The notes under the pieces: generated by a model
Database searches by the model: none
Told to the model about the DNA's origin: nothing
The model's input: the letters and a program-made list of their open reading frames with translations, nothing else
Position numbers and translations under genes: made by a program
Assembly (NCBI GenBank): GCA_040510375.1
Contig: JBEVJC010000010.1
Span: 28,476 to 92,475, forward strand
Source: JBEVJC01 sp040510375
GTDB lineage: Bacteria; Bacteroidota; Bacteroidia; Chitinophagales; Chitinophagaceae
Direction of reading: 5' to 3'
DNA length: 64,000 bases
In this document: positions 8,150 to 17,882 of the stretch, piece by piece
Layout: every line of letters begins with the position of its first letter
Position numbering within the stretch: position 1 is the stretch's first letter

Positions 8150-9706
8150 TTATCTCCAGCCTACATGATCAATATGAATTGTTCCTGTGAAACCCACGGC
8201 CTGTAGCGTGATACGGGATATGCCCGCAAATCCGCCCATGCTTTGCAACGTAACGTTGAAAGTTGTCCATTCTCCCCCAACGATAGTTACCTGCGGCTTA
8301 AGGCCATTATTGAGATCGTTTGTGACAACCTGCAATTTTTTCCCGTCCATACTTGCGTCGGCATAAACTGAAAATTCAAGAATTGTATACCCTGCTGTTG
8401 GCATTTCAGTTGGGGCATAAAAAGTAATACCCTGGTAACCGTTGGCAGCATATACGGCAAGAATTGACTTTGTACCCTGACGTACCACAGCGGTACTGTT
8501 GAAGTCATGTGTATCGGTAAAGGACCAGTCCTGGAAAGGGTTGTGTAATCCGTCCGTGTATATCGGGAATGTAAAATCTGCTAATGGCGGAAGGCCTCCA
8601 TTCAATTCAAGTAGTTGCGGAGTTTCGACCATTATTGTAGAGTTCAGTACTCCCAGCGTGAGTTTACCCTTTAGTGTACCAGCAGGAACAGCAACCACCA
8701 GTTCTGTAGCTGACTGGCTGACAAAGCTGGTTACAGCCGCCGCGGCACCAACAAACGAAACAGATGTAACAAGGTCAAGATTGGTTCCGGTGATAGTCAG
8801 ATTTGCGCCCGGATCAATTGGGTTAGGTGCTATTAAAGAAACTTCAGGTAAGGAAACATCCAGGTCCCCGGCAGATTGTGTGGCAACACCGGAAGCCGCT
8901 ACAAGGGAGATTTTTCCTTTGCTGGCAGATGCCGGCACCTTTATTACTATTTGTGTAGCTGTCTGGCTGACAAAAACCGTAACAGGAGCTGGAACACCTG
9001 TAAACAATACCTGTTTTACAAGATCAAGGTTGGTACCTGTGATCGTTAAATCTGTCTGGTGTTTAACAGGGTTCGGGGAAATGGAGGTAGCCACCGGTAA
9101 AGTAACCGTTAAAGTATCCTCGGTTCGCACGTCGGACGAATCCGTTCCTGCAAAAAATAAAACAAGTGGACCTGTTTGTGCATCTTCGGGAACAGTTACT
9201 ACCAATTCATTCATAGATTGGCTCACAAATGTAGTTACCACTTTATCACTGTTAAACGTAACACGTCTTACCCAGTTCAGGTACTCGCCCGTAAGGGTAA
9301 TGTTCCCGCCAGGCCTTGCTTCCAAAGTCATGGTTGTGATAGTGGAACTTACACTCAGGTTAAACCTTGTCCTGGAAACGATATCCCCCTCGGGCGTTTG
9401 CAGGGTAACAAATCCCTCTACAGCATTTGCCGGCACTTTTAATAAGATCAGCTCATTGGTCTGTTGGATAAATTCTGCCTGGGCAACTGTGGCACCCTCT
9501 CCCGTGAATGATACGGAAGTGACTTTATCCAGCTGGCTTCCGAAAAACCGGAGGGTATCACCATGTTTGGCACCGGTAGGCCCAAAGTTGATCAGTTGAA
9601 TTTCTCCTGAACCGTTGTTGTCGTCTTTTTTACACGATGTAATTATTCCTGTGGAAACTAAAAGGGAAGCCAGCAGGATTAATCGTATACTAGATATTTT
9701 AATCAT
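8150..9706 (-). CDS. Surface glycan-binding lipoprotein with IPT/TIG repeats
   Basis: A 518-residue lipoprotein with lipobox Cys25 (IITSCKKD). Four Ig-like IPT/TIG modules follow (about 35-118, 120-205, 206-288, 289-370); the third and fourth are close copies, sharing NLTITGTNLDLV-type cores and FVSQSATE strands. The last 140 residues form a different beta-sandwich (ITFYAPTEM, ILEFSVYADAS, TIHIDHVGW) resembling a carbohydrate-binding module. Such proteins extend from the cell surface and hand glycan to SusC/SusD. It is the last gene of the uptake block, 27 bases after the other binding protein and just before a strong hairpin. Binding specificity cannot be read. Confidence 0.85.
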   Translation of the reverse strand: MIKISSIRLILLASLLVSTGIITSCKKDDNNGSGEIQLINFGPTGAKHGDTLRFFGSQLDKVTSVSFTGEGATVAQAEFIQQTNELILLKVPANAVEGFVTLQTPEGDIVSRTRFNLSVSSTITTMTLEARPGGNITLTGEYLNWVRRVTFNSDKVVTTFVSQSMNELVVTVPEDAQTGPLVLFFAGTDSSDVRTEDTLTVTLPVATSISPNPVKHQTDLTITGTNLDLVKQVLFTGVPAPVTVFVSQTATQIVIKVPASASKGKISLVAASGVATQSAGDLDVSLPEVSLIAPNPIDPGANLTITGTNLDLVTSVSFVGAAAAVTSFVSQSATELVVAVPAGTLKGKLTLGVLNSTIMVETPQLLELNGGLPPLADFTFPIYTDGLHNPFQDWSFTDTHDFNSTAVVRQGTKSILAVYAANGYQGITFYAPTEMPTAGYTILEFSVYADASMDGKKLQVVTNDLNNGLKPQVTIVGGEWTTFNVTLQSMGGFAGISRITLQAVGFTGTIHIDHVGWR

Positions 9707-9733
9707 CTTGATATTTTTAGCTAAGTATTATTA

Positions 9734-10882
9734 TTAATCAATGATTTTTGGAACAACCCTGAAATTGTCAAAGGCGATATCTGCATTTAACTCCCCGGGA
9801 CCGAATACTAAAATTCGCGACCAGTATCCATCGGGATTAACTACCGGTCTTACTCTGTAGCTGGCAATAACATCTTCAAACGGAATGACGATGGTGTTCC
9901 ATTGGCCTTTCGAGTCGTAAGGAGGCTGCCAGGTATAATTATCATTGTCCTCTGTAGTCAGGCCCACGTTAATTCTTATGTTGTTTGCATTGTAAGGTTT
10001 TAACGTATTGATCTCAAACTTCAGGTAATAATCTTCTGGTTTGGTAATCGCAGCATCCGGAATATTCTTGCTGTGAGTGGGCATCGATGATGCTGGTCCA
10101 CCCGCCAGTTCTGGTGAATCCCAGGTGTAGTTTTTGACCAATTTTGTCATCCTGTAATAATTGCCGTTGATCTTTGAGGGAGCGCCCGGCCCGGGACTGG
10201 TAACAAGGTAAGAACCCCACCAGCCTTCATGCGGATCACCGGTAATAAACATATTTCTGTTGTCCCGGAACCAGAAGTCAGATTCCGTTTCACCGAAATT
10301 GGTTTTTATAGTAATGGGTCCTGGCAATGCGCCGGCAGGAATGCGTACCATAACCTGTTCGTCTTCCACTTCAACAATTTCGCCTGTAACACCGCCTGTA
10401 AATGTTACCATTACAGGAGCATAGAAATAATTTCCCTGGATAGTGGCCACATCACCTTCATTTACATATTCCGAGAGCATGCTGGTTATTGTGGGCTTAC
10501 TGATTGACACATTAAAGTCATGCAGTAATTCTTTTCCATTGGAAAAAACAATCCTTATTTTATTGGTAATTGTTTCAGGAATTACGCTGGGAACACTTAC
10601 CAGAATTGATGTATTGGTAATGTAAGTGGGGGTTAAGGTTGCCCGCTGGTCGTTGAACCAGATTTCAACCGCCTTGTCGAGGTTTTGACCTATGATTGCT
10701 ATCAATCTTCCCTGACCGGCTGCCGCCAGCAAAGAGTCGGAAGATGCAGGATCTGTGACCCGTATATAGTCAACCTTTGGTTCGCCGCCATTAGCGACAT
10801 CTTCCTTATCGCACGAAGAATAAATGCTTACAACAACAAATGCCATAAGCATCATCAGTATTGTTTGTTTCAAATTTTTCAT
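9734..10882 (-). CDS. Surface glycan-binding protein, SGBP-B/IPT type
   Basis: A 382-residue lipoprotein (lipobox Cys24, YSSC) with two IPT/TIG domains in the first half (about 35-125 and 126-205) and a C-terminal beta-sandwich (about 206-382; HEGWWGSYLV, YYLKFEINTL, IAFDNFRVV). This is the arrangement of the glycan-binding B proteins of Bacteroidota PULs, whose C-terminal domain carries the sugar site. Exposed aromatics such as those in EGWWGSY and NYTWQPPY are plausible glycan contacts. It lies between susD and the four-IPT protein in the same operon. Confidence 0.87.
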   Translation of the reverse strand: MKNLKQTILMMLMAFVVVSIYSSCDKEDVANGGEPKVDYIRVTDPASSDSLLAAAGQGRLIAIIGQNLDKAVEIWFNDQRATLTPTYITNTSILVSVPSVIPETITNKIRIVFSNGKELLHDFNVSISKPTITSMLSEYVNEGDVATIQGNYFYAPVMVTFTGGVTGEIVEVEDEQVMVRIPAGALPGPITIKTNFGETESDFWFRDNRNMFITGDPHEGWWGSYLVTSPGPGAPSKINGNYYRMTKLVKNYTWDSPELAGGPASSMPTHSKNIPDAAITKPEDYYLKFEINTLKPYNANNIRINVGLTTEDNDNYTWQPPYDSKGQWNTIVIPFEDVIASYRVRPVVNPDGYWSRILVFGPGELNADIAFDNFRVVPKIID

Positions 10883-10915
10883 ATTAGTAGCTAATAGTTA
10901 TTAATAAAAGAGCCT

Positions 10916-12634
10916 TTATGGGTATTCAACCGCGGGTTCAGCTAACCAGGGTGCCTGTGCCATTTCTGCAGCAGGAATTGGTATCCTGAAGTTTCCGGAA
11001 TTGGCATTGATCATTCTGGGATTACCGCTTGCAGGGGTAGCCCATGGTGTTTTTTTGATGGTCCAGACGGAAGCATTGTTTACATTGTCGGGAGTGACGT
11101 AGTAGAAACCTCTGTCCTGGGAATTTAAGATGCTATATGCCTTATCAGGGTTCCAGTAATGAAGGCTCACCAGGTCGTACCAGGCCATTCCTTCTACTGC
11201 AAACTCTTTAAATCTTTCGCTTAGTATATTATCCAGCGTAACTGGCAAAGGTGTTCCAGTGGTTGGGTCTGCATAAACAGGAAGTCCTGCCCTTGAACGG
11301 ATGGCATTAAAATATTGCATCGCGAGCGGGTCGCTTGTGGAAGCATTGTTACCAAGTGTTGCATCTGCATAAATGAGGTACATTTCTGCCAGTCGCAGCA
11401 TATAGGTATTGTTCGGGTAACGTTGTGGTTCCATTGTTGGAAGCCCGATATCCTTACCCTGGCCTACTGTATATTTTTTGATGTTGGCAAAATTCCGTTC
11501 TGCATCCAATGTATAGGGAACAATATATGGTTTGGTGTCAACGCCACCAACAGTCCGGGTAATTTCAGCATAGGAAAAACCGGGAAGCAGGAAGGTAGCT
11601 TTAAGGCGTTGATCAAGTGTACGGCCCTGTAACATTGTGTCACCCGATGCGGTGAAACCATCGTATTGGCTCAGCATCCACCAGGTAGCTGCTTTATCAC
11701 CTCCCCAACCTTCTGCACTGATCTCGCTGCTTGAATTAAAGTGGGATACCGCACCATTACCAAAACCATATCCGGGACCGCCCGGGAGAAATATCCATTG
11801 CAATTCGAACAATGATTCCTGGTTATTATCGTAGGGATATTTGAACAGGTCGGCATAGTTGGTCATCAGGCTCTTTCCGCTCATCCTGATAACCCTGTCT
11901 GCAAAATATTTTGCACTATCAAGGAAAACCTGGTCCCTGGCCTGGCCAGTGGCTTCTACACCGGCACGGGTTAAATAAAAGCGGGCGAGCATTCCTTCGG
12001 CCGACCATCTGTTTACTCTTCCAACAGGTGTCTCAGCGGGCAGTAACTCAGCAGCAGCGCGCATTTCATTTGTAAGAAATCTCCAGATGCTTTTAACCGT
12101 ATTCCTGGTAGTTGTGGGATCGCCCAGTAACTCGAGGTTGTTGGTAATAATGGGAACCTCACCCCAGTTCATTGTCAATAGTCGATACGCTGCAGCTCTC
12201 ATAAACCTTGCTTCACCGATAGCAGTAGACTTGGCCTGTTCTGAAACCTCAGGACCAGCATACCTGTTGATGTTGGCAATAACGAGATTGGATTGGCCCA
12301 CTACGGTAAACAGTGAAGTCCATGCCCGCCTGTTTTCTGCGGTAATATCCGTGGTATTAAATTCCACGTTGCCTCTTTCATTGTAGCCCCGGAATGCTGT
12401 CCCGGCACGGATATCACCGAAACTGAAGGCAGGGTTTTCGTTATAATCGAACCAGACGAGGTTGTACAATAACGAAGTAGAAGCAGCAATCTGTTCATCT
12501 GTTTTGAAAAAGTTTGCATCTACTATTGCATCTGTAGGTGGTTTTTCAAGAAAATCTTTTTTGCAGGAAGACATTACTGCCATCGGAACCACCAATGCCA
12601 GCATGTATTTAATTAGTTTATTACTATAATTCAT
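10916..12634 (-). CDS. susD-like: SusD/RagB-family nutrient-binding outer-membrane lipoprotein
   Basis: A 572-residue lipoprotein (lipobox Cys24, MSSCKKDFLEKPP, typical of SusD proteins) built of TPR-like helices with the usual C-terminal region (FRIPIPAAEMAQAPW). SusD closes over its SusC partner and delivers oligosaccharides to it. It lies 11 bases downstream of the susC-like gene in the same direction, the canonical pair that defines a PUL. Length is normal for the family and no frameshift is visible. Confidence 0.96.
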   Translation of the reverse strand: MNYSNKLIKYMLALVVPMAVMSSCKKDFLEKPPTDAIVDANFFKTDEQIAASTSLLYNLVWFDYNENPAFSFGDIRAGTAFRGYNERGNVEFNTTDITAENRRAWTSLFTVVGQSNLVIANINRYAGPEVSEQAKSTAIGEARFMRAAAYRLLTMNWGEVPIITNNLELLGDPTTTRNTVKSIWRFLTNEMRAAAELLPAETPVGRVNRWSAEGMLARFYLTRAGVEATGQARDQVFLDSAKYFADRVIRMSGKSLMTNYADLFKYPYDNNQESLFELQWIFLPGGPGYGFGNGAVSHFNSSSEISAEGWGGDKAATWWMLSQYDGFTASGDTMLQGRTLDQRLKATFLLPGFSYAEITRTVGGVDTKPYIVPYTLDAERNFANIKKYTVGQGKDIGLPTMEPQRYPNNTYMLRLAEMYLIYADATLGNNASTSDPLAMQYFNAIRSRAGLPVYADPTTGTPLPVTLDNILSERFKEFAVEGMAWYDLVSLHYWNPDKAYSILNSQDRGFYYVTPDNVNNASVWTIKKTPWATPASGNPRMINANSGNFRIPIPAAEMAQAPWLAEPAVEYP

Positions 12635-12645
12635 AGAAGAATGTT

Positions 12646-15600
12646 TTAGAAGTTTACGCCTAAGCTGAAAGTGTAAATAGGGGTTAAAGGATAACGGCCA
12701 TAGTCGAGACCAATCGCCTGATTGCCCTGGTTTACAGGTCCGCCTACAGAAGCACCAACTTCCGGATCATAACCGGTGTATTTGGTAAACGTCGCAATGT
12801 TCTGGGCACTGATAGTTGCGCGTGCTCCCCTTACCAGTTTTTGTTTGGAGATAAATGAAGAGGGAATATTGTACGATAAAGAGATGTTCTTTATTCTTAC
12901 AAACGATCCGTCTTCCACCCAGAAACTGTTGATGACATTGTAATTGTTATCATTGGCACGTTGGGCGCCTGTAAGTCGCGGTACATTGTTACCCGGATTC
13001 GCAATTGAAACAACACCATCCTTGTCAACCAGGCGGGCGTAATCCGTTACGCTCAGCATAAGATTCCTGCTGTTATAAAACCTGGTTGCCTTGGAATTCA
13101 GCATGGAGGTCATATTAAAAATATCGTTTCCGAAACTACCGGTGAGCAATACACTTAAATCAAATCCTTTGTATGAAAAAGAGTTGGTAAGTCCCCCGAA
13201 TAATTTAGGCCATGGATTACCAATATAAGTTTCATCATTAAAATCGATTATACCATCGCCATTAATATCGCGGTACTTTACGTCACCCACCCAAACACCT
13301 GTAGGGTCTGTAGGAATCCGGTCTCCGTTATTATCAACCCGCACAGCACTGTGTGATATTTCGTCAACTGACTGGAACAGTCCTTCAGCTATATAACCCC
13401 TGAACAGCCATGGTTGCATTCCTACAGCTGACCGCTGGGTCCACGACTGGGAATAACTGTCATACCAGGTAGAGGTACGGTCAATAACTGCTGTTTCAGA
13501 GTAAAACCTCTTCACCTCTGTTTTAAAGCTGGAGAGATTAAAGTTGGTTTCCCACTTAAACCTGCCATTATCTACATTCGTTGTATTGATCGTTACACCC
13601 CAACCTTTGGTTTGTAACTCGCCGATATTAACCCTTGGGTTTCCTACTCCGCCCTGGCCGCTGGTTCCCATGTAAAGGGGCAGGGGATTATCCATCAGGA
13701 GGTTGTTGGTATTTTTTATATAATAATCTGCTTCAATAGTAATCTTGTTGTTTAACAACCCGATGTTAATACCAACGTTATCGGTCTTGGTTTCTTCCCA
13801 TTGTAATGCCGGATTACCATACCTGGCGGGTAAAAAGCCACTTCCAATATCTGAAATACCGGACCTTAACGGAGAGTAAATACCTGTTCCGCCGCCCTGG
13901 TTACCAGTCAAACCTGTTTCAAACCTTAATTTCAGTTCGCTGATAGCAGGAACATGGAAAAATTCCTCCTGTGTAATCCTCCACGCAGCAGAGATGGACG
14001 GGAATGACCCCCATTTGTTTTCCGGACCAAAGACTGCTGATCCGTCGCGTCTGTATGTACCGGTAACAATATACCTGTTATCATAATTATAGTTGATCCT
14101 TCCAAGATATGACTCCATCGCCCATGGACCGGAACCACCACCATTTGTACCAGGTGCAGCACCGGCGTTCAGGTCAAAAATGTCGTTGGTAAGGAAACCT
14201 GACCTGCTGGCACTAATATTTTTCCAGTTGGATTCCTGCGCTTCATGGCTAACCATTGCACTCACGTTGTGTTTGCCAAACTGCTTGGTATATTCCAGCA
14301 ATTGGTTCCAGTTCCAATAAGTGCTCATTCCGATATTTTCCGACAAAGAAGCGGAAGTATTAATGGCCCAGCCAATTCTATAGGTGGGATTAAAAAACAT
14401 TGAATTGGTATAACTGATATCAGTATTGAAGGATGTCCGGAAGGTAAGACCCCTGGTAATATTTAAACCGAGGTTAAGACCTCCCCAGAACTGACGCCTT
14501 CTGTTATTATTGGTACGCAGGTTGGCGATTGCAATGGGATTAACCGGTGCAAACTGATTGGCTCCATTCACTTCGTCGCCGCCACCCCATGTTCCATTAA
14601 GATTCCTGACAGGAACCTGTGGAGTTAACTGCAAAGCTTCAGATATAATACTCTCAGAGCTGGTAGTCAGTTTTTCTTTGGTCTGGTTAAAGCTGAGGTT
14701 GGCACCAAGTGTGATCCATTCCCTTGGCTTATTGTCAAGGTTGAAACGGAAACCATACCTGTCGAACCCTGATCCGACGGCTACACCACCTTGTTTCAGG
14801 TATTCACCAGACATGTAGTAAGTAGTATTGTTACTGCCGCCACTCATACTCAGCTGGTGTTTATTCATGGCAGCATTATTAAATAACTCGCCCTGCCAAT
14901 CGGTTCCTGTTCCCAGGATAGATGGATCTAAAAACTCAATGGGAGTGGTACCACCAGCCAATGCATGAAACTCATTACGCATCTGGGCATACTGACGCAG
15001 GTTCATAACCGGTAATTTCTCCGGTGGAGTCTGGAGATTGTACTGGTAATTATAGTTAAGTTTTGCTTCCCCGGCCTTACCACGTTTTGTGGTGATCAAT
15101 AAAACCCCGTTAGTGGCACGGGATCCATATATCGCCGTGGCTGACGGCCCCTGCAATACCTGAATATCTTCAATATCGGAAGGATTGAGGGATGATAACG
15201 GGTTACTGGAGTTGGTGGTTCCTCCTCCCATTAACTGCACCCCGTCTATTACATACAATGGTTCAGTATTACCGCTAATTGTACTGATACCGCGGATCGC
15301 TACCGAAATGCTACCACCAGGCTGACCCGAGTTCTGGGTAACATACACACCGGCAGCCCTGCCCTGAATGGCCTGCTCAACAGTCGTGTTCACTGTTTTT
15401 TCAATGTCCTTGGCACCGACCGTTGTTTGCGCAGTAGTGAGGTTGGCCCTGCTGGCCCGCCCATAACCAACTATTACCACATCCGATAGAGTGGTATTGG
15501 CAGCCGCTGTAAGGGAAACATCATACGTGGTTGAAGTTCCAATCGCCACTTCTTTGGTCTGCATTCCTACATAAGAGATTGTCAGGATCCGGGCATTGGC

Positions 15601-15804
15601 GGGAATTTCGAGAGTAAAGAATCCAACCACATTGGTAGTGGTTACGGCTTTTGTGTCTCTTACACTGACCGTGGCACCACCCAGGGGACTACCCCGTTCA
15701 TCGCGAACTATGCCAGTGACGGATCTTGTTTGAGCGTAAGTAGTGTGGAGAAGGAGGGCGCAGGATATGACCATGAGCACCCTCCTAAAAAGGAGTTTCT
15801 TCAT
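12646..15804 (-). CDS. susC-like: SusC/RagA-family TonB-dependent oligosaccharide transporter
   Basis: A 1052-residue outer-membrane receptor. In order: a signal peptide (residues 1-24, ending TTYAQ), a carboxypeptidase-regulatory-like beta domain (about 26-105; VTGIVRDERGSPL), the TonB box/plug region (SDVVIVGYG, then AIQGRAAGVYV and the SusC signature LYVIDGVQ), and the 22-strand barrel ending in an aromatic residue (SLGVNF). It imports oligosaccharides across the outer membrane using TonB energy. It is the first gene of the leftward uptake operon and has a plausible promoter at 15825-15856. It is divergent from an AraC regulator. No sigma-interacting N-terminal signalling domain is visible, so control is not by ECF/anti-sigma. 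Confidence 0.97.
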   Translation of the reverse strand: MKKLLFRRVLMVISCALLLHTTYAQTRSVTGIVRDERGSPLGGATVSVRDTKAVTTTNVVGFFTLEIPANARILTISYVGMQTKEVAIGTSTTYDVSLTAAANTTLSDVVIVGYGRASRANLTTAQTTVGAKDIEKTVNTTVEQAIQGRAAGVYVTQNSGQPGGSISVAIRGISTISGNTEPLYVIDGVQLMGGGTTNSSNPLSSLNPSDIEDIQVLQGPSATAIYGSRATNGVLLITTKRGKAGEAKLNYNYQYNLQTPPEKLPVMNLRQYAQMRNEFHALAGGTTPIEFLDPSILGTGTDWQGELFNNAAMNKHQLSMSGGSNNTTYYMSGEYLKQGGVAVGSGFDRYGFRFNLDNKPREWITLGANLSFNQTKEKLTTSSESIISEALQLTPQVPVRNLNGTWGGGDEVNGANQFAPVNPIAIANLRTNNNRRRQFWGGLNLGLNITRGLTFRTSFNTDISYTNSMFFNPTYRIGWAINTSASLSENIGMSTYWNWNQLLEYTKQFGKHNVSAMVSHEAQESNWKNISASRSGFLTNDIFDLNAGAAPGTNGGGSGPWAMESYLGRINYNYDNRYIVTGTYRRDGSAVFGPENKWGSFPSISAAWRITQEEFFHVPAISELKLRFETGLTGNQGGGTGIYSPLRSGISDIGSGFLPARYGNPALQWEETKTDNVGINIGLLNNKITIEADYYIKNTNNLLMDNPLPLYMGTSGQGGVGNPRVNIGELQTKGWGVTINTTNVDNGRFKWETNFNLSSFKTEVKRFYSETAVIDRTSTWYDSYSQSWTQRSAVGMQPWLFRGYIAEGLFQSVDEISHSAVRVDNNGDRIPTDPTGVWVGDVKYRDINGDGIIDFNDETYIGNPWPKLFGGLTNSFSYKGFDLSVLLTGSFGNDIFNMTSMLNSKATRFYNSRNLMLSVTDYARLVDKDGVVSIANPGNNVPRLTGAQRANDNNYNVINSFWVEDGSFVRIKNISLSYNIPSSFISKQKLVRGARATISAQNIATFTKYTGYDPEVGASVGGPVNQGNQAIGLDYGRYPLTPIYTFSLGVNF

Positions 15805-15824
15805 ATAGCGTTAGTTATTTAAAC

Positions 15825-15856
15825 CAAAACTATCCGACTTTAGTATACGATTTCAA
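15825..15856 (-). promoter_or_regulatory. Bacteroidota-type promoter of the susC operon
   Basis: Read leftwards: TTG (complement of 15854-15856), a 21-base spacer, then TAGTTTTG (complement of 15825-15832), matching TTG...TAnnTTTG. Start of transcription would be near 15818, giving a short leader. A perfect palindrome TTTTTCCGGAAAAA (15889-15902) lies upstream, a possible regulator site in the divergent region. Confidence 0.55.
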
Positions 15857-16022
15857 TATTATTTTATCTTATTTTGGTACTAATTTAGTTTTTCCGGAAA
15901 AAATGTAACCGATGTCAATTTTCAGAACCTTCTGAGATCAATACATTTGCAGGGCACACATTAATAATACAAATTTTGATACTATATTGATAATTTATTA
16001 CAGTTAACTCAAAACGAACAGG

Positions 16023-16907
16023 ATGGCAGCGAAAATACTTCGTGAAATCACCCCTCTGACAGAAAGTGATTGTTTCATATTTTTCACCTGCACACGGGCA
16101 GATCTCGATTTTCCATTGCATTACCATGAGGAACTTGAAATAAATTTTTTCATGAATGCCAGCGGGGCGAAACGTATGGTGGGTGACCATATTGGGGAGC
16201 TGGACGATTTTGAGCTGGTGCTTATCGGATCCGGCCTGCAACACGGTTGGTATAAGCATAAATGTGTAAGCGATGATATCAGGCAGGTGACCATTCAGTT
16301 TCACCCCGACCTGTTTGACCGCAGGTTCCTTCAGCGCCACCAGATGGGCTTTATCAGGACGATGTTCGAAAAATCTGTAAAGGGAATTGCCTTTTCAAGG
16401 GAGACTGCAGTAGCCATTATGCCCCGCCTCCTGGACCTGCCACAGAAACAGGGTTTCGATTCGGTAATTGAGCTTATGTCAATACTGCACGACCTGTCTA
16501 CTTCCCGGCACATACGCACTTTATCCGACGGATCGTTTGGAAATAACCAGTCCGTCGCTTATAACAGTCGCCGGGTGGGGAGTGTGATGCAATACCTGCA
16601 GAAGAATTTTGATAAAAAAATATTACTGAGTGATGTGGCAAAAATAGCCGGTATGACAGAAGTTGCACTCAGCCGTTTTTTCAAACTGCGTACAGGAAAT
16701 ACTTTCATTGATACACTGAACGAAGTGAGGCTTGGACACGCCTCGCGCCTGCTGATTGACTCTACCCAAAGTATTACTGAGATAGCATACAAATGTGGCT
16801 TCAACAATATCTCTAACTTTAACCGGTTGTTCAGGAAAAAGAAACAATGCACTCCAAAGGAATTCAGGAGATCCTATACCACATCGGGAGAAAGAACATT
16901 TGTGTAA
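16023..16907 (+). CDS. AraC-family regulator, probable PUL regulator
   Basis: A 294-residue protein with a cupin-like sugar/effector-sensing domain at the N-terminus (FPLHYHEELEINFF, about 30-75) and two helix-turn-helix motifs at the C-terminus (about 190-285; MTEVALSRFFKLRTG and ITEIAYKCGFNNISNFNRLFRK). It is transcribed away from susC across a 218-bp region, a classic position for a local regulator. Most PULs of this kind use hybrid two-component systems, SusR or ECF pairs; an AraC protein with a cytosolic sensing domain implies that an imported breakdown product is the signal. The effector is inference. Confidence 0.9.
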   Translation: MAAKILREITPLTESDCFIFFTCTRADLDFPLHYHEELEINFFMNASGAKRMVGDHIGELDDFELVLIGSGLQHGWYKHKCVSDDIRQVTIQFHPDLFDRRFLQRHQMGFIRTMFEKSVKGIAFSRETAVAIMPRLLDLPQKQGFDSVIELMSILHDLSTSRHIRTLSDGSFGNNQSVAYNSRRVGSVMQYLQKNFDKKILLSDVAKIAGMTEVALSRFFKLRTGNTFIDTLNEVRLGHASRLLIDSTQSITEIAYKCGFNNISNFNRLFRKKKQCTPKEFRRSYTTSGERTFV

Positions 16908-17798
16908 ATGCAGATAATAAAGAAATACCCTCTTGGCCAGCTCTTTGGGACGCCTCTGGAAAAAAGGGATTTTGTAATACTCAGAAGCGAAGAAATATTT
17001 AGGTTGATTGGGGATGATGTTAGTTCCGGTATTCAAAAGTATCATCGGCACGACTTCTACGCCATCTTCTGGATAGAAAGCGGGGAGCTGTTACAAAAAC
17101 TGGACGGGAGAACGTATACCTTAAACAAGAGTGATATTTTTATCGCTTGCCCGGGGCAGGTCCACGAGAATGATTTTGGTCGTACCCCCCATGAGGTAAA
17201 AGGCGGGGCTTTACTGTTCACAACAGAGTTCCTCCAGCAACTAAGACACAATACATCAATTTCTGAACTGACATTTCTCGACAATGTTTTCTCCAATCCG
17301 CATTTGTCGATTCCTGATGAAGAATGGGAAAACTTTTTAAGCATGGTACAGCTGCTATTCAGTGGAATGAACAGGAAGCTGCCTAATCTGGCATTGGTAA
17401 AATCTTTGCTTTCTGCTGTTCTGATTTCCATCCAGCAATCCATTGATACTACCATAACCCGGACAAATACGGCCAGGCATATGGAAATATATAAAAACTT
17501 CAAGCACCTGCTGGAACTCCATTTTAAAGAGAGCAAAGAGATCGGGTTTTACAGTGAACAATTACATCTCAGTCAAAGGCATCTTAACAGATTGCTGAAG
17601 GAAGCAACCGATAAAACGGCTGCTGATATGATTCGGGGCCGCTCCATGCTGGAAGCAAGACGATTGCTGAACTATACGCAGATGAATATAGCAGAAATAG
17701 CCTGGAGTTTAGGATACCAGGACCAGTCTTATTTTACCAAACTTTTCAGGAAGGAAACCGGGCAGACTCCCCAGGCCTATCGCCAGTCAATGTCCTGA
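16908..17798 (+). CDS. AraC-family regulator paired with downstream SDR
   Basis: A 296-residue AraC-type protein: cupin sensing domain (YHRHDFYAIFWIESGE, about 45-90) and a C-terminal double HTH (LSQRHLNRLLKEATDKTA, IAEIAWSLGYQDQSYFTKLFRKETG, about 200-290). Its ATG directly abuts the stop codon of the preceding AraC gene (zero spacing), suggesting translational coupling, although the two proteins are different subfamilies. The next gene, 84 bases on, is an SDR oxidoreductase in the same direction, its likely target. The ligand is unknown. Confidence 0.88.
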   Translation: MQIIKKYPLGQLFGTPLEKRDFVILRSEEIFRLIGDDVSSGIQKYHRHDFYAIFWIESGELLQKLDGRTYTLNKSDIFIACPGQVHENDFGRTPHEVKGGALLFTTEFLQQLRHNTSISELTFLDNVFSNPHLSIPDEEWENFLSMVQLLFSGMNRKLPNLALVKSLLSAVLISIQQSIDTTITRTNTARHMEIYKNFKHLLELHFKESKEIGFYSEQLHLSQRHLNRLLKEATDKTAADMIRGRSMLEARRLLNYTQMNIAEIAWSLGYQDQSYFTKLFRKETGQTPQAYRQSMS

Positions 17799-17882
17799 AA
17801 TTACCAGTACTCAGCCAGATAGTCATAAAAAGCCGGCGCTTCTGAACGGAACTTTGTCCTGTTAAAACAAAACAGGATTATC

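Noticed and set aside
8499..9599. Long open frame (366 codons) opposite the IPT/TIG lipoprotein
   Set aside because: It is antisense to a well-supported gene with four clear IPT repeats; its length follows from the codon bias of the real gene.
15915..16340. Leftward frame between susC and the AraC gene
   Set aside because: It overlaps the N-terminus of the AraC regulator in antisense and shows no family features.
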